A stretch of 64,000 nt of DNA from Tabrizicola sp. GTDB taxonomy: Bacteria > Pseudomonadota > Alphaproteobacteria > Rhodobacterales > Rhodobacteraceae. Each line of letters starts with the position of its first letter. The stretch's first letter is position 1. Where the stretch lies: assembly GCF_016792905.1 (NCBI RefSeq), contig NZ_JAEULP010000060.1, positions 1 to 64,000 of the forward strand, written 5' to 3'. Of this stretch, positions 9,180-17,812 are shown piece after piece. A model generated the notes under the pieces. That model had not been told where the DNA came from and ran no database searches. It was given only the letters and a program-made list of their open reading frames with translations. The position numbers and the translations under genes are program-made.

Positions 9180-10091
9180 TCAATGCGACGGGCGAATGAA
9201 GGTCCCGTTCCGCAGCTCGCTGAACGCCTGCCGCAACTCGGCTTCCGAGTTCATCACGATCGGCCCGGCCCAGGCCACCGGCTCCTCGATTGGCGCACCG
9301 GACACCAGCAGGAACCGCACCCCCTCCGGCCCCGCCGTCACCGTCACCTCGTCGCCCGCGCCAAAGCGCACCAGCGTCCGGTTGCCGGACAGGTCGCGGA
9401 TGTTGACCTCCTGGCCCTGTACTTCCTTTTCCAGCAGCACGCCCTCGGGCCGCGCCGCGTCACGGAAGTTGCCAGCGCCTTCGAAGACATAGGCAAAGGC
9501 CCGACGGCGGGTGTCGATCTGGAACGTCTTGCGTTTGCCCGCAGGCACGAAGACATCCAGATACTGCGGGTCGGCGGCAATGCCATCGACCGGGCTTTTC
9601 ACCCCGCGATAGTCGCCGATCACCACCCGGATCGAGGTGCCGTCATCCTCATGCCGCTCGGGCAACTCGCTGCCCGCGATGTCCTGATAGCGCGGCGCGG
9701 TCATCTTCAGCGCGCGCGGCAGGTTGCCCCAAAGCTGGAAGCCATGCATCCGGCCCTGATCGTCACCCTTCGGCATCTCCTGGTGCAGGATACCCCGCCC
9801 GGCGGTCATCAGCTGCAACGACCCCGGCCCGAGCACACCCTTGTTGCCCAAGGAGTCGCCATGCTCGACGGTCCCCGCCAGCACATAGGTGATGGTCTCG
9901 ATCCCCCGGTGCGGGTGCCAGGGGAACCCGGCGGCATAGTCGCTTGGCCGGTCATTGCGGAAGTCGTCAAAGAGCAGGAACGGGTCCGCTTCCGTCGGGT
10001 CCTGGAACCCGAAGGCGCGATGAAGACGGACGCCCGCGCCCTCGATGGCAGGTTCGGCGCGGCGGGTTTCGAGAACGGGACGGATGGACAT
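9180..10091 (-). CDS. Pirin family protein
   Basis: A 303-aa bicupin. The N-terminal cupin carries the pirin metal motif in FPWHPHRGIETITYVLAGTVEHGDS (His ligands), with ILHQEMP supplying the further His and Glu, and the LQLWGNLP-type block follows. Pirins bind iron and some act as quercetin 2,3-dioxygenases; others are regulatory. The start at 10091 (MSIRPVLETRRAEP) has AAGGGAGA upstream and begins at the usual family position. It faces the exporter gene tail to tail. No neighbour suggests a specific substrate. Confidence 0.9.
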   Translation of the reverse strand: MSIRPVLETRRAEPAIEGAGVRLHRAFGFQDPTEADPFLLFDDFRNDRPSDYAAGFPWHPHRGIETITYVLAGTVEHGDSLGNKGVLGPGSLQLMTAGRGILHQEMPKGDDQGRMHGFQLWGNLPRALKMTAPRYQDIAGSELPERHEDDGTSIRVVIGDYRGVKSPVDGIAADPQYLDVFVPAGKRKTFQIDTRRRAFAYVFEGAGNFRDAARPEGVLLEKEVQGQEVNIRDLSGNRTLVRFGAGDEVTVTAGPEGVRFLLVSGAPIEEPVAWAGPIVMNSEAELRQAFSELRNGTFIRPSH

Positions 10092-10215
10092 GACGTGTCT
10101 CCCTTGCGTTGCATTGGGGCAAAGATGGGCCCATGCAGGCCACACGCAAAGGCGCAAATGCGGGGGTCGATTGTGCAAGGATGCACGGAGCGGAACTGGG
10201 GGCTAGGATCAGTGG

Positions 10216-10665
10216 CTACTTGCGGAGTCGATAGATCGTGTAGGCCCATACCAGCACGATGCAGACAAGCGCGAATGTCGGGTCGACAAAGCTGACGCTG
10301 ACTCCGTCAGGCTTGTTCTGCTCAATGAACTGCGAGACCCCGTTCTCGCCACGGATGACCATCCCTGCCAAGGCACAGCCCCCCAGAAATAGTGTCATAC
10401 CGATGGATTGCTGAATCTCTTCATGGCGCTCGGGAGAGACGTGCCGGCCCATCAAGATTTTGGTTCCGCGCAGAATTAGCGCAACAATACCCACGAAGGC
10501 CCACAGACTCAGAACAAACACGCCAAAACCGAGTGCTGCGGAACGGTTCCAAAAGGCGGTCGCGATCGAGATAGCCAAAGGAATGATAAGCCAAAGCCAG
10601 TACTTGTGAGAAATCCGACCGACGGTTTCCGTCAGATGATCCTGTCTATCATCAGTCACTGACAT
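10216..10665 (-). CDS. Hypothetical membrane protein, unusually AT-rich
   Basis: A 149-aa protein I do not recognise. It has at least three membrane segments: about 23-42 (YWLWLIIPLAISIATAFW), 49-66 (FGVFVLSLWAFVGIVALI) and 127-144 near the C-terminus (FALVCIVLVWAYTIY), with another weak one around residue 90. The coding sequence is visibly richer in A and T and less codon-biased than its neighbours, which suggests recent acquisition or weak selection. The start at 10665 has AGGA close upstream. About 150 bp separate it from the upstream GntR gene, and that gap contains one copy of the 61-nt palindrome-headed element. Confidence 0.65.
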   Translation of the reverse strand: MSVTDDRQDHLTETVGRISHKYWLWLIIPLAISIATAFWNRSAALGFGVFVLSLWAFVGIVALILRGTKILMGRHVSPERHEEIQQSIGMTLFLGGCALAGMVIRGENGVSQFIEQNKPDGVSVSFVDPTFALVCIVLVWAYTIYRLRK

Positions 10666-10755
10666 ACATCCTGAATCCGCTTCTGGCGCACTGTGGGGCT
10701 TCTCTGACTACCGGATCGTGCACTCGCGACCCTTTCATTCAAATCTGAACAAACC

Positions 10756-10816
10756 CCTAACGCCCACACCCAACCCCTTGATTTCACTTCCCCCAAGATT
10801 CTGTCCACTGTGGACA
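10756..10816 (-). repeat. 61-nt palindrome-headed dispersed element, copy A
   Basis: On the minus strand it begins with TGTCCACAGTGGACA, followed by exactly 38 nt and then GCGTTAGG. It aligns without gaps to 42649-42589 (minus) and 46843-46903 (plus). The palindrome touches the stop codon of the GntR gene, so it could also act as its terminator. Confidence 0.7.
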
Positions 10817-11473
10817 TCACCCCGTCAGATGCCGCAGCCCCTGGGTCACATCGGTCCTGACCGCCAGCCGCAGCCCCGGCTCGTCCCCCGCCTTCAGGGC
10901 CGCCAGGATCATCCGGTGATGATGCGGCGGCTCCCTCCGCTTGACCCGCGCATAGACCGCCCGCATCGTCGGCCCCAGCTGCAGCCAGACCGTTTCGCAC
11001 ATCGCCAGCATCGCCGGGGTCTGGGCCCGCAGATAGAGCGTCCGGTGGAACTCCAGGTTGGTGCGGACATAGGTCACCGCATCCCCCCGCACCGCCGCCT
11101 CGCCGTTCATGAGGTTGATCGCCGTCAGCCGCTCGATCAGCGCGAAATGGGCCCGGGGCAGCGCCCGCGCCGCCATCTCCGGCTCCAGCAGCGCCCGGAT
11201 CGCCGCCAGCTCCTCGATCCGCTCCGGCGTCAGCTCCGGCGTCGATATCCGGCCCGAGGAGGACAAGGTCAGCGCCCCCTCGGCCACCAGCCGCCGCACG
11301 GCCTCCCGCGCGGGGGTCATCGAGACGCCGAACTGCTTGCCCAGCCCCCGCAGCGTCAGCGGTTGACCGGGGTCCATCTCGCCATGCATGACCTGCTGGC
11401 GCAGCGCCCGGTACAGCCTTTCATGCGCGGCGGCGTTGGGATCGGGGGGGCGCGGGGTCAGCATGGCCCGCAT
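10817..11473 (-). CDS. GntR family transcriptional regulator (FCD class)
   Basis: A 218-aa regulator. The N-terminal winged helix-turn-helix is LYRALRQQVMHGEMDPGQPL...TLRGLGKQFGVSMTPAREAVRRL, and the C-terminal FCD domain has ALLEPEMAARAL, the metal/ligand-site residues LEFHRTLY, and the late EPPHHHRMILAAL histidines. FCD regulators sense small carboxylic acids or sugars-acids. No catabolic gene is directly adjacent, so the target is not evident. A second ATG lies three codons downstream; the upstream one is kept because both give an intact domain. Its stop directly abuts the 15-bp palindrome. Confidence 0.88.
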   Translation of the reverse strand: MRAMLTPRPPDPNAAAHERLYRALRQQVMHGEMDPGQPLTLRGLGKQFGVSMTPAREAVRRLVAEGALTLSSSGRISTPELTPERIEELAAIRALLEPEMAARALPRAHFALIERLTAINLMNGEAAVRGDAVTYVRTNLEFHRTLYLRAQTPAMLAMCETVWLQLGPTMRAVYARVKRREPPHHHRMILAALKAGDEPGLRLAVRTDVTQGLRHLTG

Positions 11474-11497
11474 GGGAACACCCGGGCCCCGCGGGGG

Positions 11498-12190
11498 TCA
11501 ATCCTGAAAGCGAAAGCCGTGCAGGGTAGAGCCGTTCGCCTTCAGCCAGTCACGGTGCCGCTTCCAGTCCGGACAGATGCCGGTCACGACTCGCCAGTAG
11601 GCGGGGGAATGGTTCAGTTCGACCAGATGCGCAACCTCATGCGCGGCGACATAATCCAGCACCTGCGGCGGGGCCAGGATCAGCCGCCAGGAATACATCA
11701 GCCGCCCGTCGGGCGAGCAGGAGCCCCAGCGCGAGCGGGTGTCGCGGATCGCAAGCGAGGTGTAGCTGCGACCGACCAGCCCGGCATAGCGGGTCGAGGC
11801 ACTGGCGAGCCGGTCGCGGGCCAGGACCTTCAGCCAGGCGGCGACCCTCGGCCCGACCGTTGCGGGATCACCGGGAACGAGAAGCCGGTCGCCATCGGCC
11901 CTGACCCCCCGGCCTGTCGCTGCGGTCAGGGTCAGATCGGCCCCCTCGACCGGGATCACCGCGCCATGGCCGACCGCCCGCTGGGCCGAGGCGGGCATCG
12001 CCGAAAGGGTCTGGCGCAGCCAGTCCTCGTTGCCCTTCAGGAAGGCCAGCGCCTCGCCCTCGCGGGCGCGGAGCGGCATCGACAGCGTCACCTTGCCGTC
12101 CAGCCGCGAAACGCGCAGCGAGAATCGCCGGGCGCGTGAGGATCGTTTCAGATGCACCTCGACCGGCGGCGTTCCTGGCAGGACCGGCAT
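11498..12190 (-). CDS. YgjP/M48-type metallopeptidase (SprT-like zincin)
   Basis: A 230-aa protein of the DUF45/YgjP type. A beta-rich N-terminal half is followed by RSRWGSCSPDGRLMYSWRLILAP and the zinc-binding AAHEVAHLVELNHSPAYWRVV, with the HExxH glutamate and the third ligand in NHS. Homologues are predicted soluble metallopeptidases of unknown substrate. The start at 12190 (MPVLPGTPPVEVHLKRS) follows AAGGGG at good spacing. The gene is divergent from the FYDLN-acid protein gene, about 120 bp away. Confidence 0.88.
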   Translation of the reverse strand: MPVLPGTPPVEVHLKRSSRARRFSLRVSRLDGKVTLSMPLRAREGEALAFLKGNEDWLRQTLSAMPASAQRAVGHGAVIPVEGADLTLTAATGRGVRADGDRLLVPGDPATVGPRVAAWLKVLARDRLASASTRYAGLVGRSYTSLAIRDTRSRWGSCSPDGRLMYSWRLILAPPQVLDYVAAHEVAHLVELNHSPAYWRVVTGICPDWKRHRDWLKANGSTLHGFRFQD

Positions 12191-12313
12191 GAAAACCCCT
12201 TGAATGCTTGGCGAACCATAGCCATTTCCCGCGGGCGACAAAAGGCTTTGACAGTCGCCTGCACCTGTGGCAAGCGGCAGCTTTCCTGCTATCGACCATA
12301 TCAAGGGACCACC

Positions 12314-12649
12314 ATGCCCAAAGCAGAATGGGGCACGAAGCGCATCTGCCCGACGACCGGCAAGCGCTTCTACGACCTGAACAAATCCCCGATCGTCAGC
12401 CCCTACACGGGCGAGGTCGTGGACATCGAATCCGTCCGCCGCAAGATGGCCGCCTCGGTCATTTCGCGCGCCGTGCCCGACAAGGACGACGACGTCTTGG
12501 TCGAGGATCTGGAGAACGAAGACGCGCTCCTGGAAGGCGCACCGGCCGATGACAACGAGATGGACGACGATCTTCTGGAAGATGACGCCGACGACAACGT
12601 CTCGCTCGATGACCTGGCCGACGTGCCCGGCGACGAGGAAGAAGTCTGA
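12314..12649 (+). CDS. FYDLN acid-domain protein (TIGR02300 family)
   Basis: A 111-aa protein. The N-terminal half contains the family core WGTKRICPTTGKRFYDLNKS with two cysteine-type turns (ICPTTGKRFYDL, SPYTGEVV). The C-terminal half is strongly acidic, with runs of Asp and Glu from about residue 70. The family is conserved in alphaproteobacteria and its function is unknown. The start at 12314 is preceded by AAGGGA. The gene precedes tRNA-Ala, which has its own promoter. Confidence 0.88.
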   Translation: MPKAEWGTKRICPTTGKRFYDLNKSPIVSPYTGEVVDIESVRRKMAASVISRAVPDKDDDVLVEDLENEDALLEGAPADDNEMDDDLLEDDADDNVSLDDLADVPGDEEEV

Positions 12650-12684
12650 GGGCAAACGCCGGAGCAAGGGCCCAATTTTCCCCC

Positions 12685-12713
12685 TTGCACCCCCCGGCGA
12701 CCTGTCCTAGATA
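12685..12713 (+). promoter_or_regulatory. Sigma-70-type promoter of tRNA-Ala
   Basis: TTGCAC (12685-12690) and TAGATA (12708-12713) are separated by 17 bp, close to the housekeeping consensus. The predicted transcription start near 12720 lies about 35 bases before the tRNA. Confidence 0.65.
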
Positions 12714-12754
12714 CCCGGCATCGCGGCGGCAACGGCGTGATGCTTCTCTCCGGT

Positions 12755-12830
<76 letters not shown>

Positions 12831-12846
12831 AAGAGAGACTGAAAGC

Positions 12847-12870
12847 GGGGCGGTTCTGACCGCCCCTTTT
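12847..12870 (+). terminator. Rho-independent terminator after tRNA-Ala
   Basis: GGGGCGGT and ACCGCCCC form an 8-bp stem around TCTG, followed directly by TTTT. It ends the tRNA transcript. Confidence 0.9.
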
Positions 12871-13230
12871 CATTTCTTCCCCTGACAGAACCCCTGGCCC
12901 AGACCTCCGCATGGTGAGGTCAATCGGACATGCGCCATGCTGCCGACCGGGCCGCCGCCCGGCGAGCTGTCTGCCGTGCAAGTGTCTGGGAGCGTTGCAT
13001 TAATCCGCGATCATTTCGTCAGGAACGCCGTCTTGCAACCATCTTGCTTGCATCTTCCTTCCGTCTCTACGCACGGCAGGACGCAAAAACGTTAACCACG
13101 CGGCGCGAATCGGGGGCCGAACCCGTCATCCCGGCGGGGACGGAGAGCCGACCGACGACTTCGGGCCGGTGGACGCCGCCTACGATGGTCTGACTGTGAG
13201 CCGGTCGGTGCGCCGTAGCGCACCCTTCGA
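12871..13230. other. Intergenic region without convincing gene
   Basis: About 360 bp between the tRNA terminator and the efflux permease stop. Short reading frames on both strands have no initiation signal, no recognisable motif, and codon use unlike the neighbours. The only structure I see is the hairpin at 13207-13224, placed for terminating the efflux operon. Confidence 0.6.
13207..13224 (-). terminator. Terminator-like hairpin of the RND operon
   Basis: GGTGCGC and GCGCACC form a perfect 7-bp stem around a 4-nt loop, seven bases past the permease stop on the minus strand. No clear U-tract follows, so it may act with Rho or as a 3' stabiliser. Confidence 0.5.
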
Positions 13231-16200
13231 TCATTCGGCAGGTTGAGCGCGGCCCCTGCGACCCCGCAGCTTTTCCGGCCGGTGTTCGGCATACCAGGCC
13301 CGCCGCTTCTCGCGCTGCCAGAACCAGGGCTTCGGATGGTCGGCCCGTGTCACCAGCATCAGCATCGAGGGGATGATGATCAGCGTCAGCACCGTGGCGA
13401 AGGCAAGCCCGTAGACGATGGCCGACGACAGCGCGATCCACCATTGGGTCGAGGGCGCCCCGATGGTGACTTCGTGGTTCAAGAGCTCCATGTTCAGCCC
13501 GAAGGCGATGGGCAGCACACCCAGGATCGCGGTCAGTGCTGTCAGCACCACGGGGCGGGCGCGTTCGCGGCAGGTCTGGAGGATCGCCTCGATCTTCGGA
13601 CGACCCTCGCGTCGGAGCGAATCGTAGGTGTCGATCAGCACGATGTTGTTGTTCACCACCACGCCCGCCAGCGCGATGATCCCGATCCCGGTCATCACCA
13701 TGGTGAAGGGCTGCGCCATGATCATCAGCCCCAGCAGGACGCCGATGGTCGACATGATCACGGCCGACAGCACCAGCCAGACCGAGGTGAAGTTGTTGAA
13801 CTGCGCCAGCAGCACGATGAAGATCAGGAAGATCGCCGCGGCGAAGGCCTTGGAGAGGAAAGCCCCGGCGGCGGCCTGTTCCTCATCCTCGCCCGCCAGC
13901 TTCCAGCGGATGCCGTACTGGTCGAGCCCGGCGGCATCCATTTCCTTGGTGATCTGGGCATAGATCGCATCGGCCTGCACGCCTTCGCGGATGCCCGCTG
14001 CAACTGTGACCGTCCGCGCCCCGTCGAGCCGGGTCAGGTTGCCGGTGGTGGGCGCGGCGGTGCGGGTGACGAAGTTGGAGATCGGCACCGACCCTTCGGC
14101 CGTCTGGATGCGCAGCTGGTCAAGCGCCGAAATGGTGCGCTGGTCGGCGGGCAGGCGCAGCACGATGTCCACCGCGTCGTCAGCCCCGGCGGGGCGATAG
14201 TCCGACAGTTTCAGCCCGCTGGTGACAAGCTGCACCATGCCGCCCACGGTGGACGGCGCGATGCCGTAGCGCGAGGCGGCGCCGCGGTCGACCTGAAGCT
14301 CCCAGTCCACGCCGGGGGGTGGCAGGCCGTTCGAGATGTCGATCACGTCGGGCACGGTGGCAAGCTTCGCGGCGACCTTCAGGGCGACTTCGTTCAGGTG
14401 GGTCGGATCGTCGGAGGAGAGCTGGATCTGGATCGCCTTGCCGGTGGGCGGCCCGGCCTGGGGAACCGAGACCTGGATGTCCACGCCGGGAATGCCGACC
14501 ATCGCCTGCCGCAGGTCAGCGAGGATCGCGTTGGCGTTCTTCCGTTCGCGCCAGTCGACGAATTCGTACTGGATCACGCCGATCACGTCCGGATCGACGT
14601 CGTTGCCCTGGCCATTGCCCGCGCCGGTCCGGGTATAGACCGTCTCCACTCCCGGCCAGCCGAGGATGCGCTTTTCGGCCTGGGCCACCAGCGCATCCTT
14701 TTCCGCGATGGAGAGGTTTCCGCGCGCCTTGACGTAGAGGAGGCCGAATTCAGGTTCGACGTCGGGGAAGAAGATCATCCCCTTGCCGTATTTCGCATAG
14801 CCGAAAGGCACTGCGACGAGGAGCCCGATGGCAAGGAACAGCATGATCACCGGATGCCGCACCGCCTTGCCGACGACCCACATGTAGGGGCCGTCCTTGT
14901 GTTCGGGCGGGTGCTTGAAGGGCTTGGCAATGATCGCGCCAAGGGTCGGCACGAAGATCAGCGCGTAGACCAGCGAGGCGGAGAGGGTGACGATCAGGGT
15001 GATCGGCAGGTATTTCATGAACTCGCCGACGATGCCGGGCCAGAAGAGAAGCGGCGAGAAGGCGGCGACGCGGGTCATGGTGGCGGCGACGACAGGGCCG
15101 GTCATCCGGTGCGAGGCCATGGCGAAGGCCTCGCGCTTCTCCATCCCCTCGGACATCCGGCGTTCGGCGAATTCGGTGACGATGATCGCATCGTCGACCA
15201 GCATGCCCACGGCAAGGATCAGGGAGAAGAGGACGACGATGTTGACGGTGTAGCCCATCAGCGACAGCGACAGCATCCCCATCAGGAACGAGGCCGGGAT
15301 GGCCAGCCCGATCAGGAGGGAGGCACGGACGGAGAGCGCGTAGAGGATGACGATGAAGACCAGGATCACCGCGGTCAGGACCGAGTTCTGCAGGTCGAAC
15401 AGCAGCTGGCGGATGTCCTTCGACTTGTCCTGGCTGAAGCTGACCTCGGTGCCTTCGGGGAGATATTGCTTGAAAGCCTCGGTGACGGCCTTCACCTGAT
15501 CCACCGTCTCGATCAGGTTGGCGCCGGTGCGCTTTGACACTTCGATGGCGATGGCGGGTTGGCCGTTCAGCCGCGTTACCGTCTCCGGCTCTTTCATCGT
15601 CGGCAGGATGTCGGCGATGTCGCGGACCCGGACGGTGGCGGTGCCGGTGGAAACGACGGGCAAGTTCGCCACGTCCTCGATGGTTTCCAGAAGCGAGGGG
15701 ACCTTGATTGCATAGCGGCCTTCGGCGCCTTCCAGCGCACCGGCAGCGACCAGCTGATTCCCGGCGGCGAACCCGGCGATGAGGATGTCGGGGCGCAGGC
15801 CATAGGTTGCCAGCTTGCCGGGGTCGATCACCACCTCGACCAGGTCGTCGCGCACGCCTTGCAGTTCGGCGTTCAGGACCGGGGGCAGTTCCTCGATCCG
15901 GTCGCGCAGTTCGCGGCCTGCCTTGGCGAGCGCGCGTTCGGGAACGTTGCCGGACAGAGTGATGACCAGGATCGGGAATTCCGAGAGGTTGACCTCGTTC
16001 ACCGTGGGTTCGTCGGCGCCGTCCGGAAGCTCGGGCCGCGCCATGTCGACCTTGTTCCGCACATCGTCCAGCGCCTTCTTCAGGTCGGCCCCGGCCTGGA
16101 ATTCGATCAGCACGTTGCCGCCGTTCTGGTAGGCGGTCGAGGTCATCTTCTTGATGCCGGTGATCGACTTGATCGCCGTCTCCATCGGGCGCAGCAGCAG

Positions 16201-16383
16201 ACGCTCGCTGTCTTCCGGCGAGATGCCGTCATAGTGCATGGAAACGTAGAGGATCGGGATCTGGATGTCCGGCTCGGCTTCCTTCGGGATCGAGACGTAG
16301 GCCAGGGTCCCGGCCAGCATCAGGAACAGAAGGACCGAGATCGTCAGCCTTGCGTTGGCGATGGCGGTTTCGACGAGTCTCAT
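13231..16383 (-). CDS. RND family efflux permease (AcrB/MexB-like)
   Basis: A 1050-aa inner-membrane pump. It starts MRLVETAIANARLTISVLLF and has the RND layout: one membrane helix, a large periplasmic porter domain, five further helices starting near LFDLQNSVLTAVILVFI with the LVDDAIIVTEFAERR motif of helix 4, then the second helix-porter-helix half. VGMLVDDAIIV and GVVVNNNIVLIDTY mark the proton-relay region. It works with the adaptor encoded just upstream, overlapping by ATGA. The outer-membrane channel is not in this window. The substrate (drug, metal or solvent) cannot be assigned; heavy-metal CusA hallmarks were not recognised. Confidence 0.95.
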   Translation of the reverse strand: MRLVETAIANARLTISVLLFLMLAGTLAYVSIPKEAEPDIQIPILYVSMHYDGISPEDSERLLLRPMETAIKSITGIKKMTSTAYQNGGNVLIEFQAGADLKKALDDVRNKVDMARPELPDGADEPTVNEVNLSEFPILVITLSGNVPERALAKAGRELRDRIEELPPVLNAELQGVRDDLVEVVIDPGKLATYGLRPDILIAGFAAGNQLVAAGALEGAEGRYAIKVPSLLETIEDVANLPVVSTGTATVRVRDIADILPTMKEPETVTRLNGQPAIAIEVSKRTGANLIETVDQVKAVTEAFKQYLPEGTEVSFSQDKSKDIRQLLFDLQNSVLTAVILVFIVILYALSVRASLLIGLAIPASFLMGMLSLSLMGYTVNIVVLFSLILAVGMLVDDAIIVTEFAERRMSEGMEKREAFAMASHRMTGPVVAATMTRVAAFSPLLFWPGIVGEFMKYLPITLIVTLSASLVYALIFVPTLGAIIAKPFKHPPEHKDGPYMWVVGKAVRHPVIMLFLAIGLLVAVPFGYAKYGKGMIFFPDVEPEFGLLYVKARGNLSIAEKDALVAQAEKRILGWPGVETVYTRTGAGNGQGNDVDPDVIGVIQYEFVDWRERKNANAILADLRQAMVGIPGVDIQVSVPQAGPPTGKAIQIQLSSDDPTHLNEVALKVAAKLATVPDVIDISNGLPPPGVDWELQVDRGAASRYGIAPSTVGGMVQLVTSGLKLSDYRPAGADDAVDIVLRLPADQRTISALDQLRIQTAEGSVPISNFVTRTAAPTTGNLTRLDGARTVTVAAGIREGVQADAIYAQITKEMDAAGLDQYGIRWKLAGEDEEQAAAGAFLSKAFAAAIFLIFIVLLAQFNNFTSVWLVLSAVIMSTIGVLLGLMIMAQPFTMVMTGIGIIALAGVVVNNNIVLIDTYDSLRREGRPKIEAILQTCRERARPVVLTALTAILGVLPIAFGLNMELLNHEVTIGAPSTQWWIALSSAIVYGLAFATVLTLIIIPSMLMLVTRADHPKPWFWQREKRRAWYAEHRPEKLRGRRGRAQPAE

Positions 16384-17474
16384 TGGCCGACCTCGGCCAC
16401 GACGTCGACCTTCTCGCCGTCCTGCACCAGGTCCTGCCCGGCGGTGATGATCCGAACCCCTTCGGGAACGCCGCTGACGACCAGGCCCTCTGGCGTGTCG
16501 TCGATGATCGTCACGGCGGCGAACTGGGCCAGGTTGTCGGCCCCGACGACGCGCAGGCCAAGCTGGCCGTCCTCGGCCAGCGTGATGATCGAGCGCGGCA
16601 CCACCACGGCGCGGGTGGGCTTGGCGTAAAGCGAGACCTCGGCCGTCATCCCGGAGGGCAGCGTCAGGTCGGGGTTCGGCAGGGCGATTTCCACCGGGAA
16701 GGTGCGCGTCTCGGCCGAAGCTTCGCGCGCGACAAGGCGGACGGTGCCGTCCATCTCGGTGCCATTCACGAGGCGGACCTTGGCGGTCGAACCGGCGGCG
16801 ACACTGCCCAGATCCACTTCGCTGACCTCGGCCTTCACGAGGATCGGGTCGAGCGACAGGATGGTGGCCACCGGCATCCCGGTCTGCACCCACTCGCCCA
16901 GCTCGACCGAGACGGAATCGACGATCCCGGCGAAGGGGGCCTTCAGGCGCAGACGATCGGCGGCGGCCTGGGCGCGGGCAAGTTCGGCAGCGGCGGCGTC
17001 ACGGGCCGAGCGGGCGTTGGTCAGGTTCGATTCCGAGGTGCTGCCACCCTGAAAAAGCTTTTCAGCCACGGCAAGGTCGCGCTCCTTCTGGGCCAGCGCG
17101 ATCTCGGCGATCTTCTCCTGCGCCACGGTTTCCGGACCCTCCAGAACCATCACCACGGCCCCGGCCTCGACCATGCCGCCCTTCGAAAGCGCCAGCGAGG
17201 CGATCACGCCCTCGGCCCGGGCCGCAAGGTCGGTGCGCTTGTCCGCCTCGGTGATGCCCGACAGCCGGATCGCGCGGGCGTGGTCGACGAATTTCGGCTC
17301 GACCGCCGACACCGTGCGGACCAGCGGAGCCGTCTCGGCGGGCGCAGCTTCCGTAGGGGATTCCTTACCCCCGGCCGTCTCAGCACTGCCGACCGAAGAG
17401 AACTCTCCGGTCGCGATCCAGGCGACGGCGCCGACCATGACGCAGAAGGCAGCAATTCTGTGGAACTTCGGCAT
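16380..17474 (-). CDS. RND efflux periplasmic adaptor (membrane fusion protein)
   Basis: A 364-aa adaptor. The N-terminal membrane anchor is FHRIAAFCVMVGAVAWIATG. A lipoyl-like half motif (ARAEGVIASLALSKGGMVEAGAVVMVLE) is followed by a coiled-coil hairpin around TNARSARDAAAAELARAQAAADRLRLK, the second lipoyl half LKAPFAGIVDSVSVELGEWV, and beta-barrel and membrane-proximal domains. It bridges the pump to an outer-membrane channel. The start at 17474 is the first ATG giving an intact anchor, though no strong ribosome site precedes it. Its stop overlaps the permease start. Confidence 0.93.
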   Translation of the reverse strand: MPKFHRIAAFCVMVGAVAWIATGEFSSVGSAETAGGKESPTEAAPAETAPLVRTVSAVEPKFVDHARAIRLSGITEADKRTDLAARAEGVIASLALSKGGMVEAGAVVMVLEGPETVAQEKIAEIALAQKERDLAVAEKLFQGGSTSESNLTNARSARDAAAAELARAQAAADRLRLKAPFAGIVDSVSVELGEWVQTGMPVATILSLDPILVKAEVSEVDLGSVAAGSTAKVRLVNGTEMDGTVRLVAREASAETRTFPVEIALPNPDLTLPSGMTAEVSLYAKPTRAVVVPRSIITLAEDGQLGLRVVGADNLAQFAAVTIIDDTPEGLVVSGVPEGVRIITAGQDLVQDGEKVDVVAEVGQ

Positions 17475-17812
17475 GATCGGAATTACCCAAGGAAGCTGTT
17501 GATCGGAAAGGACTACGTCCGTCGCGGGTCGACACCTGGCCTCGCCGCCGGACCATTCGCAAGACTGGATACGCGGACGCGAGAAGTGATAGCGCTCGCG
17601 GGAAACAAGGTCCAGCCTGCTGTTGTAACCGCTTTGGCTTGACTTCTGTCGCCAAAGCACCCATGTCGCCCGTATCCGAAGCCCGTGCCGCGTGAGCACC
17701 GAAAGGCCCGGACATCTGGTTCCCACAGTCACGCAGGGGCGCCGCTTGCGGCACGGTCACGGGCATTCGCCCGGGGCGAGGGTCGCGGGCCCTCTGAACA
17801 CTGGGACCACCC
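17475..17812. other. Divergent intergenic region between RND operon and helicase gene
   Basis: About 338 bp carrying the promoters of both divergent units. No convincing gene is seen. A TTGACT hexamer occurs near 17640 facing the helicase gene, but the matching -10 is poor. Confidence 0.5.

Noticed and set aside
12930-13193. Short plus-strand frame after tRNA-Ala
   Set aside because: No ribosome site, no motif, poor codon use; treated as intergenic.
13243-15537. 764-codon plus-strand frame opposite the RND permease
   Set aside because: Composition is dominated by His, Asp, Gly and Arg from mirrored codons, and the RND protein on the other strand is certain.
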